42,159 nucleotides of DNA from Pirellulales bacterium (GTDB lineage: Bacteria > Planctomycetota > Planctomycetia > Pirellulales > Lacipirellulaceae), in contig JADLBW010000044.1 in the NCBI GenBank assembly GCA_020847515.1, positions 1 to 42,159 on the forward strand, in the 5' to 3' direction. This document shows positions 1 to 6,287 of this stretch, piece by piece. Position 1 is the first letter of the stretch, and every line of letters begins with the position of its first letter. The notes under the pieces were generated by a model that made no database searches, was not told the DNA's origin, and saw nothing but the letters and a program-made list of their open reading frames with translations. A program made the position numbers and the translations under genes.

Positions 1-1
1 G

Positions 2-760
2 GCGCTGGTGACGGGCGGGAGTCGGGGGATTGGGCTGGGGATTGCGCGGGCGCTGGCTGGCGAGGGATGGCGGTTGGCGATTAACGGGATGCGGGCCGAG
101 GAAGAGGTGCGTCAGACGTTGGCGTCGCTGCGCGAGGCTGCGCCGCAGATCGAATATGTACGCGGCGATATTTCGATCGCGGCCGATCGGGCGGCCTGCT
201 TGGATGCGATCGACCGGCGGTTCGGTCGGCTCGACCTGTTGGTCAACAACGCCGGCATCGCGCCGCCGCGGCGGGACGACGTCCTGGAGGCGACCGAGGA
301 GTCGTTCGACAAGGTCTTTGAGGTGAACCTCAAGGGCCCGTACTTTCTCACGCAGTCGGTCGCGCGGTGGATGATCGTTCAGCGGCAAGCCGAGGCGTCC
401 TTCGCGGGGTGCATCGTCAACATCTCGTCGATCTCGGCGGAAATCGCGTCGATCAACCGCGGCGACTACTGCATGGCCCGCGCCGGCACGAGCATGGCGA
501 CCAGGCTGTGGGCGGTGCGGCTGGCGGAGTTTGGGATTCGCGTGTACGAGGTCCGCCCCGGGATCGTAGCGACCGACATGACCGCCGGCGTGAAGGACAA
601 GTATGATCGGCTGATCGCCGAGGGGCTGACGCTCGAGCCGCGGTGGGGACGGCCGGAAGACGTGGGGCGAGCCGTGGCGATGCTTGCCCGCGGGGAGCTG
701 CCGTATTCGACCGGACAGGTCATCAACGTCGACGGGGGGATGATGATTGGGCGGTTGTAG
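2..760 (+). CDS. SDR family oxidoreductase (3-ketoacyl-ACP reductase-like), 5' end outside the window
   Basis: The frame is open to the left edge, reading ALVTGGSRGIG, so the first GTG at base 8 is an internal valine and the true start lies upstream. The Rossmann glycine motif TGGSRGIG, the NNAG motif (LLVNNAG), the catalytic serine region (NISSISA) and the C-terminal PGIVATDM and GQVINVDGG motifs identify a classical short-chain dehydrogenase/reductase using NAD(P)H. The active-site YxxxK reads Y-C-M-A-R: codon 479-481 is CGC, so arginine replaces the usual lysine. The subfamily with RGDYC before the active site is often annotated as 3-ketoacyl-ACP reductase, but the substrate cannot be read from sequence. 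The KDPG-type aldolase downstream suggests a role in sugar or sugar-acid oxidation, which is inference. Confidence 0.9.
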   Translation, partial: ALVTGGSRGIGLGIARALAGEGWRLAINGMRAEEEVRQTLASLREAAPQIEYVRGDISIAADRAACLDAIDRRFGRLDLLVNNAGIAPPRRDDVLEATEESFDKVFEVNLKGPYFLTQSVARWMIVQRQAEASFAGCIVNISSISAEIASINRGDYCMARAGTSMATRLWAVRLAEFGIRVYEVRPGIVATDMTAGVKDKYDRLIAEGLTLEPRWGRPEDVGRAVAMLARGELPYSTGQVINVDGGMMIGRL

Positions 761-781
761 GGCGTAGGGGTTTTTGAACCC

Positions 782-980
782 CGGAGGCACGAATGCACGG
801 AGGGCACGGAGAGCACGGAGAGCACGGAGAGCACGGAGAGGAGGATTGATTTTTGAACCGCGGTTCACGCGGATTACGCCGATCAAATCTTTTTCTTCGC
901 CGGCGCACTGCGCAGGCCGCTACGGGCTCATTCGCGAACTAACTTGCAGAACTTCTCCGTGTCCTGCGTGCCTCCGTGGT
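782..980. repeat. Intergenic short repeats of the cacgga type, with an inverted partner
   Basis: Between the SDR and aldolase genes, three exact copies of the 9-base unit gagcacgga occupy 811-837, preceded by a variant unit at 802-810 and related sequence from 782. At 952-980 the sequence cttctccgtgtcctgcgtgc, continuing cctccgtggt, is the reverse complement of the same kind of motif. The gap is therefore flanked by the motif in opposite orientations. No gene is supported in 761-997. Function is unknown; it looks like a simple dispersed repeat. Confidence 0.6.
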
Positions 981-997
981 CAATAAAGGGCTGTTGT

Positions 998-1648
998 ATG
1001 AACGATCGATTAAGCGTGCTGAACGACTTGCTCACGACGGGCGTCATCGCGGTGATTCGAGCGGACTCGGGAGAGCAACTCGTGAACGTGTGCCGCGGGC
1101 TGGCGGCGGGGGGCGTGCGGGCGTGCGAGATTACGATGACCACGCCCGGGGCGCTGGCGGCGATCGATGCGGCGAGCAAGGCGCTGGGGGAGCAGGCCCT
1201 CGTTGGCGCCGGTTCGGTGCTCGACGGCGCCACGGCGCGGGCGGCGATCCTGGCCGGGGCGCGGTTCATCTTCTCGCCGGTGCTGAACGTAGAAATGATC
1301 GAGATGGCGCATCGGTACGACTGCGTCGCCGTGCCGGGGGCGATGTCGCCGACGGAGATCTTCACCGCCTGGAGCGCGGGAGCGGACGTCGTGAAGGTAT
1401 TCCCGGCGAATCATTTTGGACCGCAATTCCTGAAGGACATTCATGGACCGATGCCGCAGATCAAACTGACGCCGACCGGCGGGGTGGACCTGTCGACGGC
1501 GGCCGATTGGATTCGGGCCGGGGCGGCGGCGGTCGGCGTGGGCTCGGCCCTGGTGAAGAAGGACCTCGTGGCGGGCGGCAAGTGGGATGAGCTCTCGGCG
1601 CTGGCTCGGCAGTATGTCGACATCGTGGCCGCGGCGCGGCGGAAGTAA
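998..1648 (+). CDS. eda: 2-dehydro-3-deoxyphosphogluconate / 4-hydroxy-2-oxoglutarate aldolase
   Basis: A 216-residue class I aldolase of the KDPG/KHG family, which cleaves 2-keto-3-deoxy-6-phosphogluconate to pyruvate and glyceraldehyde 3-phosphate (Entner-Doudoroff type) or 4-hydroxy-2-oxoglutarate. Visible motifs are GVIAVIRA, the catalytic glutamate E44 in ACEITMTTPGAL, VGAGSVL, the Schiff-base lysine K133 in VVKVFPA, and the phosphate-binding TPTGGVDL and GVGSALV. Known E. coli Eda uses Glu45, Arg49 and Lys133. The position matching Arg49 is Thr48 here, as in many EITMTTP-type members, so a substrate other than phosphorylated KDPG is possible. The frame is open upstream to 944, but family alignment and length favour the ATG at 998. 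No strong ribosome binding site is seen. Confidence 0.9.
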   Translation: MNDRLSVLNDLLTTGVIAVIRADSGEQLVNVCRGLAAGGVRACEITMTTPGALAAIDAASKALGEQALVGAGSVLDGATARAAILAGARFIFSPVLNVEMIEMAHRYDCVAVPGAMSPTEIFTAWSAGADVVKVFPANHFGPQFLKDIHGPMPQIKLTPTGGVDLSTAADWIRAGAAAVGVGSALVKKDLVAGGKWDELSALARQYVDIVAAARRK

Positions 1649-2071
1649 ACCGAGCTGCGGGGCGGCCTTCGCTGGGGCCGATGCTTCCGAGCCCGCGGAG
1701 AGGGGCGGACGGCCCGCGAATAGCCCGAATATAAATGTGCATCGTTTAGCGACCGCAGTGGATGGGTCCCGTCGGCTAGGTTGCGTGACTGGCGGCTGGC
1801 GGCCCTCGGCCACCGCAAGATAGGGAGAAGGCCCCTTCTGGCCGCTGGCCGACAGCCGACAGCCGAGCGCCGACAACCAATCTGCAGCCGTCTGATGAGC
1901 AGCGCAGTCATCAACAATTCGCGTTTGCCCGCGCGATTCGCGGACGGCGTTTTGTCGGGTTGTGTAGCCGCCGCCGCCAGCGCATTTTTGGCGACAGAAT
2001 TCCAAGTTGCCGTGCTCCAAGGACTTAAGTGGGCCGGCGACTGTCGCCGGCGGATGCGGCGGTCGGTGGTT
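1649..2071. other. 423-base gap, no gene recognised
   Basis: ORFs cross this gap in several frames, but none resembles a protein family or has a credible start. It holds a small run of gccgaca-type direct repeats near 1850-1875 and a GC hairpin at 2033-2051, described separately. Nothing else stands out. Confidence 0.4.
2033..2051 (-). terminator. GC-rich hairpin downstream of the HTH gene, possible terminator
   Basis: gccggcga (2033-2040) and tcgccggc (2044-2051) form a perfect 8-bp stem with a 3-base loop. It lies 21 bases past the stop codon of the minus-strand gene at 2072-2404. No U-tract follows on the minus strand, so an intrinsic terminator is only a possibility. Confidence 0.35.
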
Positions 2072-2404
2072 TCAGGCGGCGCGGCGGGGATGGCGGTCGG
2101 GTCGGCCGCCGCCCCTGAGGCGGCGAAGATCAGCGCGCCGCGAGCGGTAGGCGCGGGCCCGGCAGAGCAGGCAGGGTTCATAGACCAGGCCGCCGCATCC
2201 TCGGCAGCGGCGGGGGATGGCGCCCGGTTCGAGACCGATCGCGGTGCCTTGTGCCGGTTGGCGGCCGTTTAGGCCGCGGCGGCCGTGGGCGATGTTGCCG
2301 ACGGTGCCGCGGCTGATCCCCAGCTTGTTGGCGATCGCCCGGTGGCTGAGTTGTTGTTCCTGGAGCAACCGCTGAACTTCCATGACGATCGCCTGCGGCA
2401 ACAT
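2072..2404 (-). CDS. Small HTH protein with a zinc-ribbon-like C-terminal half
   Basis: A 110-residue protein. Residues 18-40 (QLSHRAIANKLGISRGTVGN) form a resolvase/transposase-type helix-turn-helix. Residues 67-81 hold two CxxC pairs (C67, C70, C78, C81) in the pattern RCRGCGGLVYEPCLLCRAR, a likely zinc-binding knuckle. Small HTH plus CxxC proteins of this shape are common in planctomycetes, to my knowledge without an assigned function; DNA binding is inferred. The ATG at 2404 has an AGGG motif 9 bases upstream. The C-terminal 25 residues are arginine-rich and low in information. It follows the acidic gene at 2683-2919 on the same strand and may share its transcript. Confidence 0.75.
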   Translation of the reverse strand: MLPQAIVMEVQRLLQEQQLSHRAIANKLGISRGTVGNIAHGRRGLNGRQPAQGTAIGLEPGAIPRRCRGCGGLVYEPCLLCRARAYRSRRADLRRLRGGGRPDRHPRRAA

Positions 2405-2682
2405 GGTGCTGGACCCTGCAAAGGATGGTGGGGGCGGTTAATTCAGCGACATCTTGTTTCGTGCCTGCGAAACGCGCGAAGGAACGCCAGCGTCGGTAGT
2501 GCCTGAGCGATTATTCACGCGCGCCTCAATGCGCGGCTGAAGCTCAAGGGCGAAGTTCTTGCGGTTGCCTTTCTCGTTGCGCGCCGCTTCGCGTGATCGG
2601 CGGTGATCGGCACGGCCCAGCGAGGCCGGGAGGCCTTGAAACGGGGGGCGTGCGGCGAGGCCGGCGAGCCGCGGGCGGTGCG

Positions 2683-2919
2683 TCAGGCGGCGTCGAGGTC
2701 GGGCCAGAAGTCGCCGTACTGGGGATAGGGCTCGTAGTCGTCGTCGGGCGTCAGGGCCTCCCAATATTCGTCGTCGAGTTCCAGGGGCGAATCGCCGTCG
2801 AGTTCCTGCGGCTGGGGACGGAACGCGGGCTCTTCAGGCGGCCAGTCGGCGTCGATCGAGGCGCAGCGGGGCCCGCGAGTCAGGCGTGAAGGGAGTGAGT
2901 GGCGAACGAGGGAAACCAT
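2683..2919 (-). CDS. Small acidic hypothetical protein
   Basis: A 78-residue ORF whose ATG at 2917-2919 is preceded by AGGAG with an 8-base spacer, the clearest Shine-Dalgarno site in this part of the window. The N-terminal 25 residues are basic. The rest is strongly acidic and aromatic, with segments ELDDEYWEALTPDDDY and YPQYGDFWPDLDAA, which looks like a real short protein rather than a GC artefact. No domain is recognised. The possible regulatory inverted repeat at 3034-3059 lies upstream. An overlapping minus-strand frame at 2438-2764 is Arg/Pro-rich and was rejected in favour of this one. Confidence 0.55.
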   Translation of the reverse strand: MVSLVRHSLPSRLTRGPRCASIDADWPPEEPAFRPQPQELDGDSPLELDDEYWEALTPDDDYEPYPQYGDFWPDLDAA

Positions 2920-3033
2920 GCAAGGGGCTCCTGTACGTGCGGATAACCGTCAGAGGGCGTGTCCGAGGGCGGCGACGCGGCGTCGCAAGTGGATTTGGGC
3001 GACGCGAACACGAAGCTAGCAAAGGGGGCGGCC

Positions 3034-3059
3034 AAATACTATATATTTGTTCAGTATTT
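3034..3059. promoter_or_regulatory. AT-rich inverted repeat upstream of the acidic small gene
   Basis: AAATACT (3034-3040) and AGTATTT (3053-3059) form a perfect 7-base inverted repeat around the spacer atatatttgttc. It is a sharp AT island in GC-rich DNA, 115 bases upstream of the minus-strand start at 2919. It could be an operator or contain a promoter -10 region; no binding protein can be named. Confidence 0.35.
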
Positions 3060-3115
3060 ATGCCGGGTTTGTGCTGGGGGGCTGGTGAGGCGAATAAGGG
3101 GGGCGATGACTAAGG

Positions 3116-3216
3116 GCCAAGCGCCAATGACCAAGCACCAATGACCAAGCACCAATGACCAATGACCAATGACCAAGCACCAATGACCAACGGCCAAGGG
3201 CAAAGGGCAAAGGGCC
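3116..3216. repeat. Tandem ccaatgacca-type repeat
   Basis: The words ccaatgacc and aagcaccaatga recur about six times in 3116-3190 with 7- and 14-base spacing, then decay into gccaagggcaaagggcaaagg. The minus strand reads TTGGTCATTGG. This slippage-like array lies in the gap beyond the kinase stop codon. No gene is supported in 2920-3341. Confidence 0.7.
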
Positions 3217-3341
3217 ACGGGCTACGGTCGAGGACCCCCATGGCCAGGGTCGGGGGCCAATGGTTGATGGCCCGGGGGCCGCGAGGGGGTGGGGGAGCGG
3301 GGGCGAGTTCCGCGGGGGGCGGGCTGCGGCCAGGCGCGAGG

Positions 3342-4844
3342 CTAGTCGTGCAGGGCTTCGAGGGAGGCTTGGAGGAGCTCGTAGAGGCGGGGTTCCGACC
3401 GGCGGAGCTGGTCGCGGATGTCGGCGGTCAACTGGGAGGCCGCTTCGCGGGCTTTTTCATCCTGCCCCAACCGCTGCTGAACAATGGCGAGGGAGGCGTA
3501 GATGAAGCCGCGCTGCGGCGCGCCGGCGGCGGCGCCGCTCGATTGGAGCATCTCGTGGAGCGGGGCGAGGGCCTGGCGGAATTCGCGGGTCTGGAGGAGG
3601 TAATAACGGACGAGTCCTTCGTCGGCGAGACTCAGGACGTAGGGGTCGGCGTCGGGAAAGTTCTGCCGGACGGCCTGCCAGGCCTGTTCGCTGGGCGCGA
3701 CGTTGGCGTGGTAGAGCTGGGCCCAGACGGTATCCCGCGGCTCGACCACGGCGACGGTCTTGCCGGCGAGATAGGACCGGGGGCGGAAGAGGTAGCCGGT
3801 CGCGATGCCGGCCAACAGAGCGGCGATGGAGATGAGGGCCAGGACGCCGCGTCGCAAGCGGGTCGAGCGCGCCAGTTGGGCGCTTTGGTGCATCAGGCGG
3901 GCGAGCTCGTGCGAGGTCTGGCTGCGGGAGTCGACCGCGGCGATCCACTCGGCGAGCGAACCGCCGTCGGCCTCGTCGCTCCAGCCCTCGGCGGCGGCTT
4001 CGCCGGCGAGCTTGCGGAGGTCGGCCAAGAGCTCGCCGGCCGATTGGTAGCGCTGCTCGGGCCGCTTGGCCATCATGCGGTGGACGATGCGGGCCAGACC
4101 GCTGGGAACGTCGGCGCGCAGGTTTTCCAGCGGTCGCGGGGCGGCGCTGAGGTGCTGCAGCGCTACGGCCAGCGCCGTGTCGCCGGCGTGCGGCGGCGCT
4201 CCGGCCAGCAGGTGATAACAGGTAACGCCGAGCGAGTAGATGTCGCTGCGGACGTCGACCGGACGGCCTTCGATCTGCTCGGGGCTCATGTAGAGCGGGG
4301 TGCCCATGGCGACGCCGACCTGCGTGAGGGTCTTGGCGTCGGAGCTTTCCATGCGGGCCAGGCCGAAGTCGGCGACTTTGACTTCGCCAGAGTGGGACAA
4401 CAGGATGTTTTCAGGTTTGAGATCGCGATGGACGATGCCGACGTCCGACGATTTGCAGAGGGCGGCGGCGACCTGGCGGAGGATGTCGAGGACGAGCTGC
4501 GGCGCCAGCGCCGCCTGGCGATGGAGCACTTCGCCGAGGTTCTTGCCGGGGACGTATTCCTGGGCGATGAAGTGGACGCCTTCGGCCTGGCCGACTTCGT
4601 AGATCTGCACGATGTTGGCGTGCACCAGGGCGGCGGCGGCGCGGGCCTCGTGCTGAAACCGCTGGACGTAGTTGCCGTCGCGGGCCAGCGCTCGCTGGAG
4701 CACTTTGAGGGCGACCTGGCGGCCGAGCGAGCGCTGCTCGGCGAGGTAGACGACGGCCATGCCGCCGGCGCCGAGGCGGCGCAACACGCGATAGCCGCCC
4801 AGGTCGCGACCGGTCAAATCAACCTCGACCGGTTCGGTGCTCAT
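3342..4844 (-). CDS. Membrane-anchored Ser/Thr protein kinase (Hanks type)
   Basis: A 500-residue protein with all landmarks of an active eukaryotic-type kinase: glycine loop GAGGMA at 25-30, ATP-binding K47 in VALKVL, catalytic loop HRDLKPEN at 139-146 (D141), DFG at 159-161, and the activation segment end GTPLYMSPE at 181-189. A basic juxtamembrane stretch precedes a single transmembrane helix at about 333-352. The C-terminal 150 residues are predicted outside the cytoplasmic membrane and look helical, with a possible tetratricopeptide-like pattern. It lies 60 bases downstream of metF on the same strand, so co-transcription is possible but a functional link is not implied. No good ribosome binding site is seen before the ATG. 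The opposite strand carries a spurious 888-codon ORF over this gene and metF. Confidence 0.93.
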   Translation of the reverse strand: MSTEPVEVDLTGRDLGGYRVLRRLGAGGMAVVYLAEQRSLGRQVALKVLQRALARDGNYVQRFQHEARAAAALVHANIVQIYEVGQAEGVHFIAQEYVPGKNLGEVLHRQAALAPQLVLDILRQVAAALCKSSDVGIVHRDLKPENILLSHSGEVKVADFGLARMESSDAKTLTQVGVAMGTPLYMSPEQIEGRPVDVRSDIYSLGVTCYHLLAGAPPHAGDTALAVALQHLSAAPRPLENLRADVPSGLARIVHRMMAKRPEQRYQSAGELLADLRKLAGEAAAEGWSDEADGGSLAEWIAAVDSRSQTSHELARLMHQSAQLARSTRLRRGVLALISIAALLAGIATGYLFRPRSYLAGKTVAVVEPRDTVWAQLYHANVAPSEQAWQAVRQNFPDADPYVLSLADEGLVRYYLLQTREFRQALAPLHEMLQSSGAAAGAPQRGFIYASLAIVQQRLGQDEKAREAASQLTADIRDQLRRSEPRLYELLQASLEALHD

Positions 4845-4904
4845 GGATCGCAGCGGCGTGGAGTAGAGGTTGGGGCGGCGGATGCGGCGGCGAGGGCTGC
4901 CGGC

Positions 4905-5783
4905 TCAGGGGATGGACTGCGGCGGCAGCGCGGCGAGGACCCGGCAGGCGGCTTCCGACTTATTGAGGACGTAGAAGTGGATGCCGGGGACGCCGGCGGC
5001 GAGCAATTCTTCGGCCTGGCGGGTGGCGAATTCTACGCCGACCTCGAACTGGCCGGCGGGATCGTCGGCGCGCTGCTGAAGGGCGGCCAGGAAGGGAGGC
5101 GGCAGCTTGGCGCCGCAAAGGGCGGCGATCCGCTGGATCTGGGCGCCGTTGGTTACCGGGAGCAGCCCCGGGACGATCGGCTTATCGATGCCCAGTTCGC
5201 GGCAGCGATCGCGGAAGCGGAAGAAGTCGGCGTTGTCGTAGAAGAGCTGCGTGATGACGACGTCGGCGCCGGCGTCGACCTTGCGCTTGAGGTTTTCCAG
5301 GTCGACCTGCAGGCTGGGGGCTTCGAGGTGCTTTTCCGGGTAGCCGCCCACCGCGATGCCCAGGGAGGGGAACTGGCGGCGGATGAACTCGACCAGCTCG
5401 TTGCCGTAGCGGAAGCCGCCGACGACCGGGTTGAAGGAGGTCTCGCCCCGCGGCGGATCGCCGCGGAGGGCGACGACGTTATGGACGCCCTGGTCCCAGG
5501 AGCGGGCCAGGTAGTTGCGGATTTGCGGAGCCGTGAGCCCGACGCAGGTCAAATGCGTGGCGACCGGCAACTGGTACTTTTGACGCACGCCGGCGATGAC
5601 CTCCAGCGTACGATCTTGGGTGGAACCGCCGGCGCCGAAGGTGCAAGTGATGTAACTGGGGCGGTAGGCCACGAGCTGGTCGAGGTGCTGAAACAGGCTG
5701 GTCATCCCCTCGGCGGTCTTGGGGGGAAACAGCTCGAAGGAGAGGCCAAAGCGGCCGGGGCCGTAGGCGTCGCGGATCGTCAT
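4905..5783 (-). CDS. metF: Methylenetetrahydrofolate reductase
   Basis: A 292-residue TIM-barrel flavoprotein that reduces 5,10-methylene-THF to 5-methyl-THF for methionine synthesis. Diagnostic segments are LSFELFPPKT at the N-terminus (catalytic Glu), the FGAGGSTQDRT segment, THLTCVG, NVVALRGDPP, VGGYPEKH, ITQLFYDN and PIVPGLLPV. The frame is open to 6002, but the extra 73 codons are Arg/Pro-rich noise. Translation from the ATG at 5781-5783 (MTIRDAYGPG) gives the usual MetF length. No Shine-Dalgarno site and no recognisable SAM riboswitch is seen upstream. The kinase gene follows 60 bases downstream. Confidence 0.95.
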   Translation of the reverse strand: MTIRDAYGPGRFGLSFELFPPKTAEGMTSLFQHLDQLVAYRPSYITCTFGAGGSTQDRTLEVIAGVRQKYQLPVATHLTCVGLTAPQIRNYLARSWDQGVHNVVALRGDPPRGETSFNPVVGGFRYGNELVEFIRRQFPSLGIAVGGYPEKHLEAPSLQVDLENLKRKVDAGADVVITQLFYDNADFFRFRDRCRELGIDKPIVPGLLPVTNGAQIQRIAALCGAKLPPPFLAALQQRADDPAGQFEVGVEFATRQAEELLAAGVPGIHFYVLNKSEAACRVLAALPPQSIP

Positions 5784-6061
5784 GGCAGAAACTGGGCGTT
5801 GGGAGGCGCGGGACGGCTGGGGGGGTAATTGGGAGCCGGCGCGGCGATGGCGTCGCGTCAAATGAATTGGAGGGGCGGATGGCGCCGGAAGTGCTTCCAT
5901 AACTCTAAGCGGGGCAATGCGCTGCCGCAATCGTAAGGCTCTGGGCGCGGAGCCGTCGCACGTTCGGACCGAGGCGCGTAGCCGATTCGCCGCCCTTCCC
6001 ACGGAGGAGGCGGGGCACGCTCAGATAGGGTTAATTCGGTCGGTAGGCGTGGTCCTCGCTG

Positions 6062-6174
6062 TAAATGTGCCGGGCGCCTTATTTCAGGTGGGGGGGCCGG
6101 TTCGCCTGAGGAAGGGTAACCGCTGGTACTGCGAGCGGAAGGATCATCGCGCAGGAGCGAGATGGCCACATTTA
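6062..6174 (+). ncRNA. Candidate structured RNA in the metF/DUF1592 divergent gap
   Basis: The gene-free stretch 5784-6287 contains a segment closed by TAAATGTGCC (6062-6071) and GGcCACATTTA (6164-6174), a 10-bp helix with one bulged C. Inside it lie three further hairpins: CGCCT/AGGTG (6075-6079 with 6086-6090, one G-U pair), GGTT/AACC (6099-6102 with 6118-6121) and CCGCT/AGCGG (6120-6124 with 6134-6138). The last two compete for two bases. This would be a multi-branched fold of about 113 nt. It matches no riboswitch consensus I know. A leader RNA of the DUF1592 gene is one option; chance pairing in GC-rich DNA is another. Confidence 0.2.
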
Positions 6175-6180
6175 ACCTGG

Positions 6181-6211
6181 TTGGCGTGCGGCGGGCGGGT
6201 TCGGGTATATT
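6181..6211 (+). promoter_or_regulatory. Possible promoter for the DUF1592 gene
   Basis: TTGGCG (6181-6186) and TATATT (6206-6211) are separated by 19 bases, a weak sigma70-like arrangement 77 bases upstream of the chosen start. The word TTGACGGTCTC occurs at 6210-6220 and again at 6291-6301, just after the start codon. Confidence 0.25.
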
Positions 6212-6287
6212 GACGGTCTCGCCATTGCCCTGTTGTCGGCGGCCGTTTTGGAGCGATGCGCCGGCGCCTTTCCCGTAGCGGGTCTTT

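Noticed and set aside
2438-2764. A 108-codon minus-strand frame overlapping the acidic small gene
   Set aside because: It is Arg/Pro-rich and lacks a ribosome site, whereas the overlapping frame at 2683-2919 has both a Shine-Dalgarno site and distinctive acidic composition.
3162-5828. An 888-codon open frame on the plus strand
   Set aside because: It lies antisense to two certain genes (kinase and metF), is rich in Gly, Ala, Arg and Asp as expected from the reverse reading of GC-biased codons, and resembles no family.
5784-6061. A SAM or SAH riboswitch upstream of metF
   Set aside because: No conserved core of either class could be found on the minus strand.
6110-6152. Sequence gggtaaccgctggtactg followed by cggaaggatcat, reminiscent of the 3' end of small-subunit rRNA
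   Set aside because: The match is short and interrupted, there is no anti-Shine-Dalgarno CCTCC and no rRNA sequence upstream; probably chance.
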